A stretch of 64,000 nucleotides of DNA, taken from Streptomyces lunaelactis. GTDB lineage: Bacteria > Actinomycetota > Actinomycetes > Streptomycetales > Streptomycetaceae. Both the position numbers and the translations under genes were made by a program. The notes beneath the pieces were generated by a model. That model did not search any database, was not told the origin of the DNA, and saw only the letters and a program-made list of their open reading frames with translations. Below, piece by piece: positions 16,682 through 24,765 of the stretch (its first letter is position 1; each line of letters opens with the position of its first letter). The stretch covers positions 496,001 through 560,000 of the forward strand of contig NZ_CP026304.1 in the NCBI RefSeq assembly GCF_003054555.1, given 5' to 3'.

Positions 16682-17517
16682 GTCAGCTCCCTCTCGGCGA
16701 AGGCCCGCAGGGTGCCCGGGGGGCGGCCGGTGAGGCGCTGGACGCTGTCCGAGGTGCGGTTTTCGGCCCCGTCGGCGATGGCGCGGTCCATGTCGGCCAG
16801 CATGGTGGCGAACTCCAGCGGTATCTCGGCCGCCCAGCGGTCGCGCAGCTGTTCAAAGGTCAGCTGCCGGTGCACCACGGGCCGGCCGGTGACCTCGGCG
16901 ATGATCGCGGCGACGTCGTCGTAGCTCAGCGTCTGCGGCCCGGTGAGGATCAGGTCGGTGTTGGGGGCCTGTTCGTCGGTCAGGGCGCGTACGGCGACGG
17001 CGGCGATGTCCTGTGCGTCGACGAAGCCGACACGGCCCTCTCCGGTGGCCGTCAGGATGGCGCCCTCCTCACGGATGCTGCGGGCGTGGGGGGTGGAGCC
17101 GGTGAAGTTCTGCATGAACCAGGAGGGCCGCAGTACCGCCCACTGCGCGAACAGGCCGGGCAGGTCCTCGTGGACCTGCCCCACCGCCGGACCGCCCGCG
17201 GGGATCGCCGAAGAGCTGAGCAGCACCGCGCGGCGCACGCCGGCCGCGCGGGCCTGGCGGAGGAAGGGCAGCATGACCGCGGCCGGGTCCGAGGAGCCGA
17301 TGGGCGGGACGAGGTAGACGCCCTCGACGCCATCGAGGGCGTCGCCCCAGGTCGCGGGCTCGTTCCAGTCGAACCGGACGGCCTGGGCGCCGTCCACCGG
17401 GGTGGCGCTGCGGCCGGCGGCCTTGACGCGGTGGCGCTCGGCGACCAGCCCGGCGGCGACACGGCTGCCGGTGGTTCCGGTGGCCCCGATGACCAGCGTT
17501 GCGGCAGGGGTGTTCAT
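16678..17517 (-). CDS. NmrA-like NAD(P)-binding protein, 279 aa
   Basis: This is an atypical short-chain dehydrogenase fold. The N-terminal dinucleotide motif is TLVIGATGTTGSRVAAGL, followed by AAGRSATPV and VYLVPPIGSSDPAAVMLPFL. The family's RPSWFMQNF segment is at about residues 140-148. NmrA-type proteins are either NAD(P)-sensing regulators or quinone/NAD(P)H oxidoreductases; the missing catalytic Tyr-x3-Lys points away from a classic SDR. It overlaps the NTF2-like gene upstream by four bases (ATGA) and the hydrolase stub downstream by four bases, so the three formed one operon reading left. Confidence 0.88.
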   Translation of the reverse strand: MNTPAATLVIGATGTTGSRVAAGLVAERHRVKAAGRSATPVDGAQAVRFDWNEPATWGDALDGVEGVYLVPPIGSSDPAAVMLPFLRQARAAGVRRAVLLSSSAIPAGGPAVGQVHEDLPGLFAQWAVLRPSWFMQNFTGSTPHARSIREEGAILTATGEGRVGFVDAQDIAAVAVRALTDEQAPNTDLILTGPQTLSYDDVAAIIAEVTGRPVVHRQLTFEQLRDRWAAEIPLEFATMLADMDRAIADGAENRTSDSVQRLTGRPPGTLRAFAERELT

Positions 17518-17939
17518 CGGTTCTCTCCTGCGAAGTCGGCGCCGGGCTGCTGGACGGCGAGGGGGTTCCAGTAGTCGCGGTAGGAGGTGATGCGCCCGTT
17601 CTTGACCGTGACCACTGCGATGTAGGTCATGTCGAAGGGGCTGTCGGTCTCCACCAGGCGGCCGACCCCGCGCATCTCGACCACGATCGTCTCGGGGGCG
17701 GTGGTCTGGTGGATCTTCACGTCGGGGAAGTCGTGGACGTCGACGTGGTCGGGGTAGTGGCGCATGTAGTCCGCGACGGCCTGCCGGCCCTCCAGCCGCT
17801 CGGGCCAGCCCTGGGGCGCGAAGGGGAACTCCAGGACGCCGCCCTCGTCCCACAGGTCCACCCAGGCGGGGATGTTCTTCTCCAGCAGCAGCTGCAGACC
17901 GTGGCGGTACAGCTCCGCGGCTGTCATTGGCACTGTCAT
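17514..17939 (-). CDS. NTF2-like (SnoaL-type) protein, 141 aa
   Basis: The cone-shaped NTF2/SnoaL fold is visible as a helical start (TAAELYRHGLQLLLEKNIPA), then WVDLWDEGGVLEFPFAP, then RLEGRQAVADYM, then strands TIVVEMRGVGRLV and TYIAVVTVKNGRITSYRDYW. Proteins of this type can be polyketide cyclases, isomerases or binding proteins. Here it is the first gene of an operon with an NmrA-like protein, which suggests a small-molecule oxidation or detoxification role. The start is ATG 17939 with GGAAG upstream; a second ATG lies four codons further in. Confidence 0.85.
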   Translation of the reverse strand: MTVPMTAAELYRHGLQLLLEKNIPAWVDLWDEGGVLEFPFAPQGWPERLEGRQAVADYMRHYPDHVDVHDFPDVKIHQTTAPETIVVEMRGVGRLVETDSPFDMTYIAVVTVKNGRITSYRDYWNPLAVQQPGADFAGENR

Positions 17940-18060
17940 GATCAAGGCTTCCGTTCTGCTCGAAGTCACAGCGATCCCGGCCCGACGGGTACGGCCACTC
18001 GTCACGAGAAGCGCGATATCCAGTGGTGGCGGTTCCTCATGACGGGGCACCCGAATGAAA

Positions 18061-18108
18061 GCGGACCGATAGTCCGTATGAGTTTGAGCATACGGACTAC
18101 CGGTCCGC
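18061..18108. promoter_or_regulatory. 20-bp-arm inverted repeat, probable operator
   Basis: The left arm GCGGACCGATAGTCCGTATG (18061-18080) and right arm (18089-18108) are complementary at 19 of 20 positions around the 8-base spacer AGTTTGAG. Each arm is itself a GGAC-N5-GTCC half-palindrome, so there may be two adjacent TetR-type sites. It lies about 120 bases upstream of the NTF2-like gene. No TetR or MarR gene is seen beside it; the degenerate sequence 18110-18290 may once have held one. Confidence 0.65.
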
Positions 18109-18290
18109 TTCGCAAGCCTGAGTACGGCCGGTACCGCGATCAGCCGTTCGGGGGCCCGCAGGACGGCGGCGCCGTCGCGCGCGACTGCCCGCTTCGAGCG
18201 CGGGCGTCACCGACGACGACCTGCTGTCCACAACCGGCGCACAAAACAGGCCCGGCGGCGATGCGCTCCAGGGCGGACAGGCCTGCCACG

Positions 18291-18689
18291 TCAGTCCATG
18301 CTCGGGAAGGAATGGTGTTCGTGCGCCACGACCCAGCGTCCGCCTTCCTTGCGCAGCCCGACCGTCAGACGCAGCCGGTTCTCGGGGTCTTCCTGCAGCT
18401 CCTTCTGGGTTCCGCAACGCAGCAGTGCGTGCGCGAAGGCGACATCGTCGCCCGCCGTGACGTCGATCTCGATGATCTCGAACGAAGCGCCCTGCCGCTG
18501 CCATTCGAAGAACGGCGGCCACGTCTCACCGTAGAGCTCAATGCCCCGTACTCCGCCTTTGGGCGGCGGCACATCGAACATCACGATGTCGTCGGCGTGA
18601 TCGACGAGGACACCGTCCAAATCTCCCGCGCGCACAGCCTTCGCCCAGCGCTCGATCAGCGCCCGGATCTGTGTCTCGTCATCATCCAC
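18291..18689 (-). CDS. SnoaL-like / SgcJ-type domain protein, 132 aa
   Basis: This is another NTF2-fold protein of the SgcJ/EcaC-like group. It starts DDDETQIRALIERWAKAVRA, then DLDGVLVDHADDIVMFDVPP and LYGETWPPFFEWQ, and finishes RLTVGLRKEGGRWVVAHEHH. The start is GTG 18689, preceded by AAGGGACG; the frame extends further but has no homology there. It may be a stress-response or small-molecule-binding protein. Its relation to the upstream operon is only proximity on the same strand, with about 350 bases and the inverted repeat between them. Confidence 0.82.
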   Translation of the reverse strand: MDDDETQIRALIERWAKAVRAGDLDGVLVDHADDIVMFDVPPPKGGVRGIELYGETWPPFFEWQRQGASFEIIEIDVTAGDDVAFAHALLRCGTQKELQEDPENRLRLTVGLRKEGGRWVVAHEHHSFPSMD

Positions 18690-18836
18690 GGCTGCGTCCC
18701 TTCGGATGCCGCCCTTCGGCGACCATGCTCGAATGCGTACGAAGTGAGGACCGCCTCGACGCCCCTGGTTCATCGCTGACCAGGCCCTGCCCCATTGCAC
18801 TCCAGTGGAAGGCGGGAAGCGACGGGGCGATAATTC

Positions 18837-18862
18837 AAGTGATAACCGTTTCGGTTTCACTT
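18837..18862 (+). promoter_or_regulatory. Palindromic operator before the zinc importer, Zur-like
   Basis: AAGTGATAACCG and CGGTTTCACTT face each other around TTT and match except for one inserted base. The element ends 8 bases before ATG 18871, which has no clear ribosome site, so transcript and translation may start almost together. Position ahead of a zinc ABC importer and the A/T-rich palindrome suggest the zinc repressor Zur, but the match to its published consensus is partial. Confidence 0.5.
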
Positions 18863-18870
18863 CGGTTGGG

Positions 18871-19812
18871 ATGACGCGTATGCAGTCCTCAGCCCGCAGC
18901 CCGGCTCTCCTTGTCGGTGTCGCCGTGGCACTGATATCCGGTTGCGGCAGCTCCGTGAACGCCGCCTCGGTCGACAGCTCGCCGAGCGCCACGCCGTCGT
19001 CCGTCATCCCGGTGGTCGCCTCCACCAACGTCTACGGAGACATAGTCGTGCAGATCGGTGCCGACAAGGTAGACGTCGTCTCGATCATCAGCGACCCGGC
19101 ACAGGACCCCCACTCGTACGAGGCCAGCGCGCAGAACCAGCTGGTGTTGTCCAAGGCGAAAGTCGTCGTCGAGAACGGCGGCGGGTACGACGACTTCGTC
19201 GGCAGGATGCTGCGCAGCGCGAAGAACTCCTCGGCCGATGTCATCGACGCCGTGGACGTTTCGGGAAAGACCCCGTCGGCGGGCGGCGAACTGAACGAGC
19301 ACGTCTGGTACGACTTCCCCACGGTGGGAAAGCTGGCCGACCGGATCGCGGACTCCCTGGCCAAGGCCGCTCCCGCCGACGCAGACGTCTTCCAGCAGAA
19401 CGCGAAAACGTTCAAGGAGGAGCTGACGTCCCTCCAGGACAAGGAAGCGCGGATCGAGGCGGACCACGCGGGCGCCGCCGTGGCGGTCACGGAGCCTGTC
19501 CCGCTGTATCTCGTCGAGGCGAGCGGGCTGCGGAACAGCACGCCTTCAGATTTCAGCGAGGCCGTCGAGGAGGGTGACGAGGTCTCCCCGAGGACTCTCC
19601 AGCACACGCTTGAGCTGTTCACCAACAAGCAGGTCGAGGCGCTGGTGTACAACGAGCAGACCGCCGGCGCGCAGACGGAGAAGGTCAAGCAGGCCGCCGA
19701 GGACAACAGCATCCCGGTGGTTCCCATGACCGAGACCCTTCCGCAGGGCGAGGACTACATCAGCTGGATGACGGCCAACGTCGACGCACTCAAGAGCGCA
19801 TTGGACAGCTGA
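18871..19812 (+). CDS. Zinc/metal ABC transporter substrate-binding lipoprotein, 313 aa
   Basis: This cluster A-I (ZnuA/AztC type) solute-binding protein begins with a lipoprotein signal (SPALLVGVAVALISGCGS), with Cys of the lipobox at about residue 25. Metal-ligand regions are visible: DPAQDPHSYEASAQNQLVL (first His) and ELNEHVWYDFPTV (second His). The C-terminal domain contains VAVTEPVPLYLVEASGL and ALVYNEQTAGAQTEKVK. No His-rich loop is present, which distinguishes it from enterobacterial ZnuA. ATG 18871 or the ATG nine bases later may be the start. Its TGA overlaps the next ATG by one base (TGATG). It delivers metal, probably zinc, to the following ATPase and permease. Confidence 0.92.
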   Translation: MTRMQSSARSPALLVGVAVALISGCGSSVNAASVDSSPSATPSSVIPVVASTNVYGDIVVQIGADKVDVVSIISDPAQDPHSYEASAQNQLVLSKAKVVVENGGGYDDFVGRMLRSAKNSSADVIDAVDVSGKTPSAGGELNEHVWYDFPTVGKLADRIADSLAKAAPADADVFQQNAKTFKEELTSLQDKEARIEADHAGAAVAVTEPVPLYLVEASGLRNSTPSDFSEAVEEGDEVSPRTLQHTLELFTNKQVEALVYNEQTAGAQTEKVKQAAEDNSIPVVPMTETLPQGEDYISWMTANVDALKSALDS

Positions 19813-20696
19813 TGGACCGCACGGAGGCCGTCGCACCGCTTACCCGCCCGGGCCCTGCCGCCCCCGGGAGCGCGGACCCGGCCGCACCGGTGATCACTCT
19901 GCGGGGCGCCGCTTTGGCTTACGGCGACCGGGTGCTCTGGCGCGACCTCGACCTCGATGTGCGGCCCGGGGAATTCCTCGCGGTGCTGGGCCCGAACGGA
20001 TCGGGCAAGACCAGCCTGCTGCGCGTACTCCTGGGCCGGCAGCCGCTCACCGCAGGGTCGCTGACGGTCCTCGGCCGGACTCCCCGGCGCGGCAGCAGAC
20101 ACATCGGCTACATCCCCCAGCAGAAGTCCCTCCCCGCACACACGATGCTGCGGGCCCGTGACCTGGTACAGCTCGGCATGGAAGGCCATCGCTGGGGACT
20201 CTCGCTGGCCCCCGGCACGATCCGCCACCGTGTGGACGAGCTCCTGGCGTCGGTCGGCGCGACGCCCTATGCGGATGTTCCCGTCGGCAGACTCTCCGGC
20301 GGCGAGCAGCAGCGCGTCCGCATCGCGCAGGCGCTCGCCACCGACCCGCGGATCCTGCTCTGCGACGAGCCCTTGGTCTCCCTCGACCTGCAGCACCAGC
20401 GCACCGTCACCACTCTCGTCGACCGGCGGCGCCGCTCCGCCGACACCGCCGTCGTATTCGTCACGCACGAGATCAACCCTGTCCTGGGGCTGGTGGACCG
20501 GGTCCTGTATCTGGCCCGGGGCGGATTCCGGATCGGAACGACGGACGAGGTGATGACCTCATCCACCCTGTCGCAGCTGTACGGGACACACGTCGATGTC
20601 GTCCGCGTCAGGGGCCGCATCGTCGTCGTCGGGGCACCCGACGCCGCCACCGTGCACGTCCACGCGGGCGGCGCGAATGGCGGCGGTCGGCCGTGA
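19812..20696 (+). CDS. Zinc/metal ABC transporter ATP-binding protein, 294 aa
   Basis: This is a complete ABC ATPase: Walker A GPNGSGKTSLLR, Q-loop YIPQQKSLP, signature LSGGEQQRVRIAQAL, Walker B ILLCDEPLVSLD and H-loop VVFVTHEIN. Residues 1-25 are a Pro/Ala-rich extension before the core. The closing TSSTLSQLYGTHVDVV segment is typical of the ZnuC/MntB family. It is translationally coupled on both sides (TGATG with the binding protein, GTGA with the permease). Energy for metal import is its expected role. Confidence 0.93.
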   Translation: MDRTEAVAPLTRPGPAAPGSADPAAPVITLRGAALAYGDRVLWRDLDLDVRPGEFLAVLGPNGSGKTSLLRVLLGRQPLTAGSLTVLGRTPRRGSRHIGYIPQQKSLPAHTMLRARDLVQLGMEGHRWGLSLAPGTIRHRVDELLASVGATPYADVPVGRLSGGEQQRVRIAQALATDPRILLCDEPLVSLDLQHQRTVTTLVDRRRRSADTAVVFVTHEINPVLGLVDRVLYLARGGFRIGTTDEVMTSSTLSQLYGTHVDVVRVRGRIVVVGAPDAATVHVHAGGANGGGRP

Positions 20697-21616
20697 CAGG
20701 GGTCGGGCTGTTCGCCTCCGACGGGGAGGACACCAGCGTCTGGCATCAGATCTTCAACTTTGACAACTACGGCGAACTGCTCGGCCTCGTGCAGAACTCA
20801 CTGCTGGCCGGGGCCCTCGTGGGCCTGGTCGGCGGCCTGGTCGGAGTATTCGTGATCATGCGCGATCTGCCCTTCGCCGTGCACGGGATCAGCGAACTGT
20901 CGTTCGCCGGCGCCTCGGCGGCTCTGCTGCTGGGGCTGAACATCGTGGCGGGGTCCATCGCCGGTTCCCTGCTGGCGGCAGGGGCGATCGGTGTCCTGGG
21001 CGTCCGCGCCCGGGACCGCAATTCGATCATCGGCATCATCATGCCGTTCGGGCTCGGCCTGGGCGTGCTCTTCCTGTCGCTCTACAAGGGGCGAGCGGCG
21101 AACAAGTTCGGCATTCTGACCGGCCAGATCATCGCCGTCGACACCCCGCAGATGGCGTGGCTCGTCGGCACCTCCGTGGTGGTGCTCATCGCGCTCGCGA
21201 TCGTCTGGAAGCCGCTGACCTTCGCCAGCGTCGATCCGGAGGTGGCCGCGGCGCGGGGCGTTCCCGTACGCGCACTGTCCCTGGTGTTCATGCTGGTCCT
21301 GGGCCTCGCGGTCGCCCTGTGCGTACAGATCGTCGGAGCGTTGCTGGTGCTCGCGCTGCTGGTCACTCCGGCGGCGGCGGCCGCGCGGATCACCGCCTCC
21401 CCCGTGCTGCTGCCCGTACTGAGCGTCGCCTTCGCGATGGTCTCGATGGAGGGAGGGATTCTGCTCGCCCTCGGGAGCACTGTCCCCATCAGCCCGTACG
21501 TCACCACCATTTCGTTCGCGATCTATCTCGTCTGTCGTCTGGCGAGCACCCGGCGGGCCAACCGGGCGCCCCGGACCGTGCTTTCCGCGCCGGAACAGCC
21601 CGCCGTGCGGGCCTGA
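20693..21616 (+). CDS. Zinc/metal ABC transporter permease, 307 aa
   Basis: This is an ABC-3 family membrane subunit with about eight hydrophobic helices. Family segments include LVGGLVGVFVIMRDLPFAVH, the GISELSFAGASAALLLGLN loop and ALCVQIVGALLVLALLVTPA near the fifth to sixth helix. The first 25 residues are a short cytoplasmic start. GTG 20693 overlaps the ATPase stop by four bases. It forms the channel for the importer encoded by the two preceding genes. A 105-base gap then leads to the DUF1490 gene. Confidence 0.92.
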   Translation: MTGVGLFASDGEDTSVWHQIFNFDNYGELLGLVQNSLLAGALVGLVGGLVGVFVIMRDLPFAVHGISELSFAGASAALLLGLNIVAGSIAGSLLAAGAIGVLGVRARDRNSIIGIIMPFGLGLGVLFLSLYKGRAANKFGILTGQIIAVDTPQMAWLVGTSVVVLIALAIVWKPLTFASVDPEVAAARGVPVRALSLVFMLVLGLAVALCVQIVGALLVLALLVTPAAAAARITASPVLLPVLSVAFAMVSMEGGILLALGSTVPISPYVTTISFAIYLVCRLASTRRANRAPRTVLSAPEQPAVRA

Positions 21617-21721
21617 CCGGACCGCTCACCGTTGGCCCCCGTTCGCCCCGGCTCGCCGCACGGGCGCACACTTGAAGAGAGGTCCGTCGAGCCCGTTCGG
21701 GCAGAGACGAAGGAGCCTTTT

Positions 21722-22033
21722 ATGCATCCAGTTGCTCTCGCTGGTGCCGCCGCTGGCCGCCTCGCTCATTACGCCATCTCCGGAGTGGTGGGCGGCCTGA
21801 TCATCCGGGGGGCGGCCAAGCGCCTGCCCGAGGCCAAACCAGCTGCCCGCAAAGCCCTCGTCGGAGGTATCGCGAACGGAATCGTCGCCGGCCGCTGGCT
21901 CGCCTCGGCCACCGAGGAAGCCCGGCTGAAGGCGGGGGACATGGTTGCGGAAGCCCGGACCACACTGGGCGAGGAGGTACCTCCCCCCTCAGCGGTGAGC
22001 GTCGAGGACCACGATCACGGACACGAGCACTGA
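21722..22033 (+). CDS. DUF1490 family metal-linked protein with His tail, 103 aa
   Basis: The protein matches the small DUF1490 family, members of which lie next to CtpC-type metal ATPases in mycobacteria. It has one glycine/alanine-rich hydrophobic N-terminal segment (AHYAISGVVGGLIIRGAA), then an amphipathic helix (ARKALVGGIANGIVAGRWLA), and ends VEDHDHGHEH, a likely metal-binding tail. AAGGAG lies 8 bases before ATG 21722. It is two bases from the next gene, a P1B-ATPase, so they are surely co-transcribed. A metal chaperone or partner of the pump is the expected job. Confidence 0.88.
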   Translation: MHPVALAGAAAGRLAHYAISGVVGGLIIRGAAKRLPEAKPAARKALVGGIANGIVAGRWLASATEEARLKAGDMVAEARTTLGEEVPPPSAVSVEDHDHGHEH

Positions 22034-22035
22034 TC

Positions 22036-24219
22036 ATGGCCGGCGTCGTCGTACGCTCCGTGGCCGCAGGCCGGGCCCGTCTGACCGTTCCGTGGGTACG
22101 GGCCCGCCCAGGCAGCGCCGGACTGGTTGACGAGCGCCTGAACGGCATCAGCGGCTTCCGTGCGCTGCGGATCTTCCCCCGCACGGGAAGCGTCGTGATC
22201 TGGGTGGCTCCGGACCGACTGGACGTCGACGGGCTGGTAGCCGCGCTGGAGGAAGCCCCGCCCGCGTCCGCGCCCGCCGCGCCCACCCGGTCCACGCCCG
22301 ACTCCTCCACCGGTGAGGTCGCCCGGCTGGTGGTCGGAGGCCTGGTCCTGGCGCTCGTGGCACTGCGCCGCCTGCTGCGCCGGCCGCGGATCACCCTCGG
22401 CTCCTCCGGATTCCTGGGCGCGATCACGGTCTTCACCGGTCTGCCCTTCTTCCGGGGTGCCCTGCGCTCGCTGCGCGGCCGCCGTTCTCCCGGGACGGAC
22501 ACCCTGGTCACAGCGGCGACGGTCATCTCGCTGGTGCTGCGCGAGAACGCCGTGGCCCTCACCGTGCTGTGGCTGCTGAACATCGGTGAGTTCCTCCAGA
22601 ACCTGACGCTGCGCCGTACCCGTCGCGCCATCGAGGAGCTGCTCACCATCGGTGAGGAGCGCGTCTGGCTCGTGCGGGAGGGTGTCGAGGTCGAGGCGGC
22701 GCTCGAGGACGTCGAGCGGGAAGACATGGTCGCCGTGTACGAGCACCACCGCATCCCGGTTGACGGACATGTCGTCTCCGGCGAGGCCCTGGTGGACCAG
22801 GCCGCGGTCACAGGTGAAGCCCTGCCCGTCTATGCCCGGGCCGGCACACACGTCTACGCCGGGACCATCGTCACCTCCGGCTCGCTCACCGTCCGGGCCA
22901 CCTCGGTCGGCCGGGACACCACGGTGGGCCGGATCATCAGCCGGGTCGAGGAGGCCCAGTCCGACCGGGCACCGATCCAGACCGTGGCCGCTCGCTTCAC
23001 CCGGCGCTTCGTCCCCGTCTCCTTCGCCCTGGCCGCGCTGACCTACGTGTTCACCCGCGATGCGCGCCGCGCGATGACCATGCTGCTGATCGCTTGCCCG
23101 TGCGCAGCCGGCCTGGCTACACCGACCGCCATCAGCGCCGCCATCGGCAACGGAGCACGCCGCGGCACCCTGATCAAGGGCGGCACCCACCTTGAGGGCA
23201 TCGGCCGGGTCACCGCCGTCGTCTTCGACAAGACCGGCACGCTCACCTTCGGCCGCCCACTGGTCACCAGCGTGGTCACCTTCCACGAGGGCTTCACCGC
23301 CGACGAGGTTCTGAGCCTGGCCGCATCAGGCGAGTTGCACGCCCGTCACCCGCTTGCCCAGGCCATCGTCGCCCGCACCGAGGAACAGCACCTGCACGTG
23401 CCCATCCACCAAGCCTGCGAGGTCGTCCTCGGCATGGGCATGCGCGCCGAACTGGACGGCACCCGGCTGCTGGTCGGCAGTCCGGCCCTGCTGCGCCGGC
23501 ACGGCGTCAATCTGACCGACGAGGCCCAGGGCTGGACGGAACGGCTGCGGGGCGGCGGCGAGACTGTCATCTGTCTCGCCCACGACGAAGACCTGATCGG
23601 CATGCTCGGGGTCTCCGACGCCGTACGCGCCGGAGCCGAGACCGTCGTCCGGCAGCTGAGAGACCTCGGCGTGTCCCGCCTGGTGCTGCTCACCGGCGAC
23701 GCACCCGAGACCGCACAGGTCGTCGCCGACACGCTCGGCATCACCGAAGTCCACGCACACGCCCTCCCCGAGGGCAAACTCCAGCTGATCCGCGACCTTC
23801 AGGCCGAGGGCCACACAGTGGCGATGGTCGGCGACGGCACCAACGACGCCCCCGCCCTCGCCCTCGCCGACGTCGGGATCACCATGGGCGAACACTCCTC
23901 GCACGTGGCCCTGGAAACCGCCGACATCGCCCTCGCGGGCAACGACCTGCAGCAGGTCGCAGCCGTCGTCGAACTCAGCCGCCACACGCTGCGCGTCGTA
24001 CGCCAGAACTACGGCCTCGCCATCGGCGTCAACCTCGTCGGCCTGCTCGCCGGTGCCGGCGGCTCCATGAACCCCGTCCTGGCGGCTCTGCTCCACAACA
24101 CCAGCAGCATCGCGGTCGTCGGAAACTCCGCCCGGCTCGTCAACCACACCCCACATCTGCCCCGCACGACCGACGAGGTGCTGAAGGCGGCCCCGCTGGA
24201 AGACCGCCGGGTGCATTGA
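22036..24219 (+). CDS. ctpC: P1B-type metal-exporting ATPase, CtpC-like, 727 aa
   Basis: This is a heavy-metal P-type ATPase. A degenerate N-terminal HMA-like region (about 1-75, without CxxC) precedes the membrane domain. Key motifs are VTGEALPV in the actuator, the intramembrane LLIACPCAAGLATPTA (about 350-365), the phosphorylation site VFDKTGTLTFG and the hinge MVGDGTNDAPALALADVGI. The ACPCAAGLA context and the neighbouring DUF1490 gene point to the CtpC group, linked to Mn or Zn export, rather than copper pumps. It starts two bases after DUF1490. Placement next to a zinc importer suggests coordinated metal homeostasis, but the two sets may be regulated oppositely. Confidence 0.92.
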   Translation: MAGVVVRSVAAGRARLTVPWVRARPGSAGLVDERLNGISGFRALRIFPRTGSVVIWVAPDRLDVDGLVAALEEAPPASAPAAPTRSTPDSSTGEVARLVVGGLVLALVALRRLLRRPRITLGSSGFLGAITVFTGLPFFRGALRSLRGRRSPGTDTLVTAATVISLVLRENAVALTVLWLLNIGEFLQNLTLRRTRRAIEELLTIGEERVWLVREGVEVEAALEDVEREDMVAVYEHHRIPVDGHVVSGEALVDQAAVTGEALPVYARAGTHVYAGTIVTSGSLTVRATSVGRDTTVGRIISRVEEAQSDRAPIQTVAARFTRRFVPVSFALAALTYVFTRDARRAMTMLLIACPCAAGLATPTAISAAIGNGARRGTLIKGGTHLEGIGRVTAVVFDKTGTLTFGRPLVTSVVTFHEGFTADEVLSLAASGELHARHPLAQAIVARTEEQHLHVPIHQACEVVLGMGMRAELDGTRLLVGSPALLRRHGVNLTDEAQGWTERLRGGGETVICLAHDEDLIGMLGVSDAVRAGAETVVRQLRDLGVSRLVLLTGDAPETAQVVADTLGITEVHAHALPEGKLQLIRDLQAEGHTVAMVGDGTNDAPALALADVGITMGEHSSHVALETADIALAGNDLQQVAAVVELSRHTLRVVRQNYGLAIGVNLVGLLAGAGGSMNPVLAALLHNTSSIAVVGNSARLVNHTPHLPRTTDEVLKAAPLEDRRVH

Positions 24220-24765
24220 CGCCCGCCCTCCCGCACGGACGAGCGACCCGCGGCCAGGATTCCGCTCCCCGCCATGTGGTGCGCGATCGGGATCCAAACG
24301 GCCGACACCTGCTGTCCGCACCAGGTGGATCTTCGTGGTCGGTCCACGAGAACGGCCGATGGCATGGTCTCAAGACTCGTCGGCCGGAGTCCCTCTTTGC
24401 GGGCCCTGTGACAGCGGCCTGGCTGCTGCCGTGGCCTCGAGCGCGAGGGTGAACAGGACGCCACCGGCCAGGAACGCGACGCGGCATGGCCTGCTACGCC
24501 GTCGCGCAGAGAAGGCAGCCCGCCTGTGGCAGGTCTCCCTCGACATGCTCGCCGCCGCGACATCCTCCGCCTGACCGCACCACCGCACGCACCGGCGGCT
24601 CCCCCGGTCGCACCTGGTATCCAGGGAGCTCCTCGAGCGTGACATCAATAACATTTATGCCGCATTTCGCCCGTTTTGGTGAATCATTTGGTGCGAATCC
24701 ACGTACACCGAGCTGCTCCGGCGGCCCAAAGCGCTTTCCGGCTGGTCTGCGCCACAGGGAGAGAC
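24220..24765. other. 546-bp gap, no recognised gene
   Basis: Several frames stay open but none has family resemblance or a good ribosome site. One ending at 24574 finishes in an Arg/Ala helix-like tail. The last 140 bases (24625-24700) are clearly A/T-richer and probably carry the promoter of the VanW-domain gene. Confidence 0.4.

Noticed and set aside
18110..18290. Remnant TetR/MarR gene next to the inverted repeat
   Set aside because: Some residues (GVTDDDLL) look regulator-like, but no frame gives a convincing HTH.
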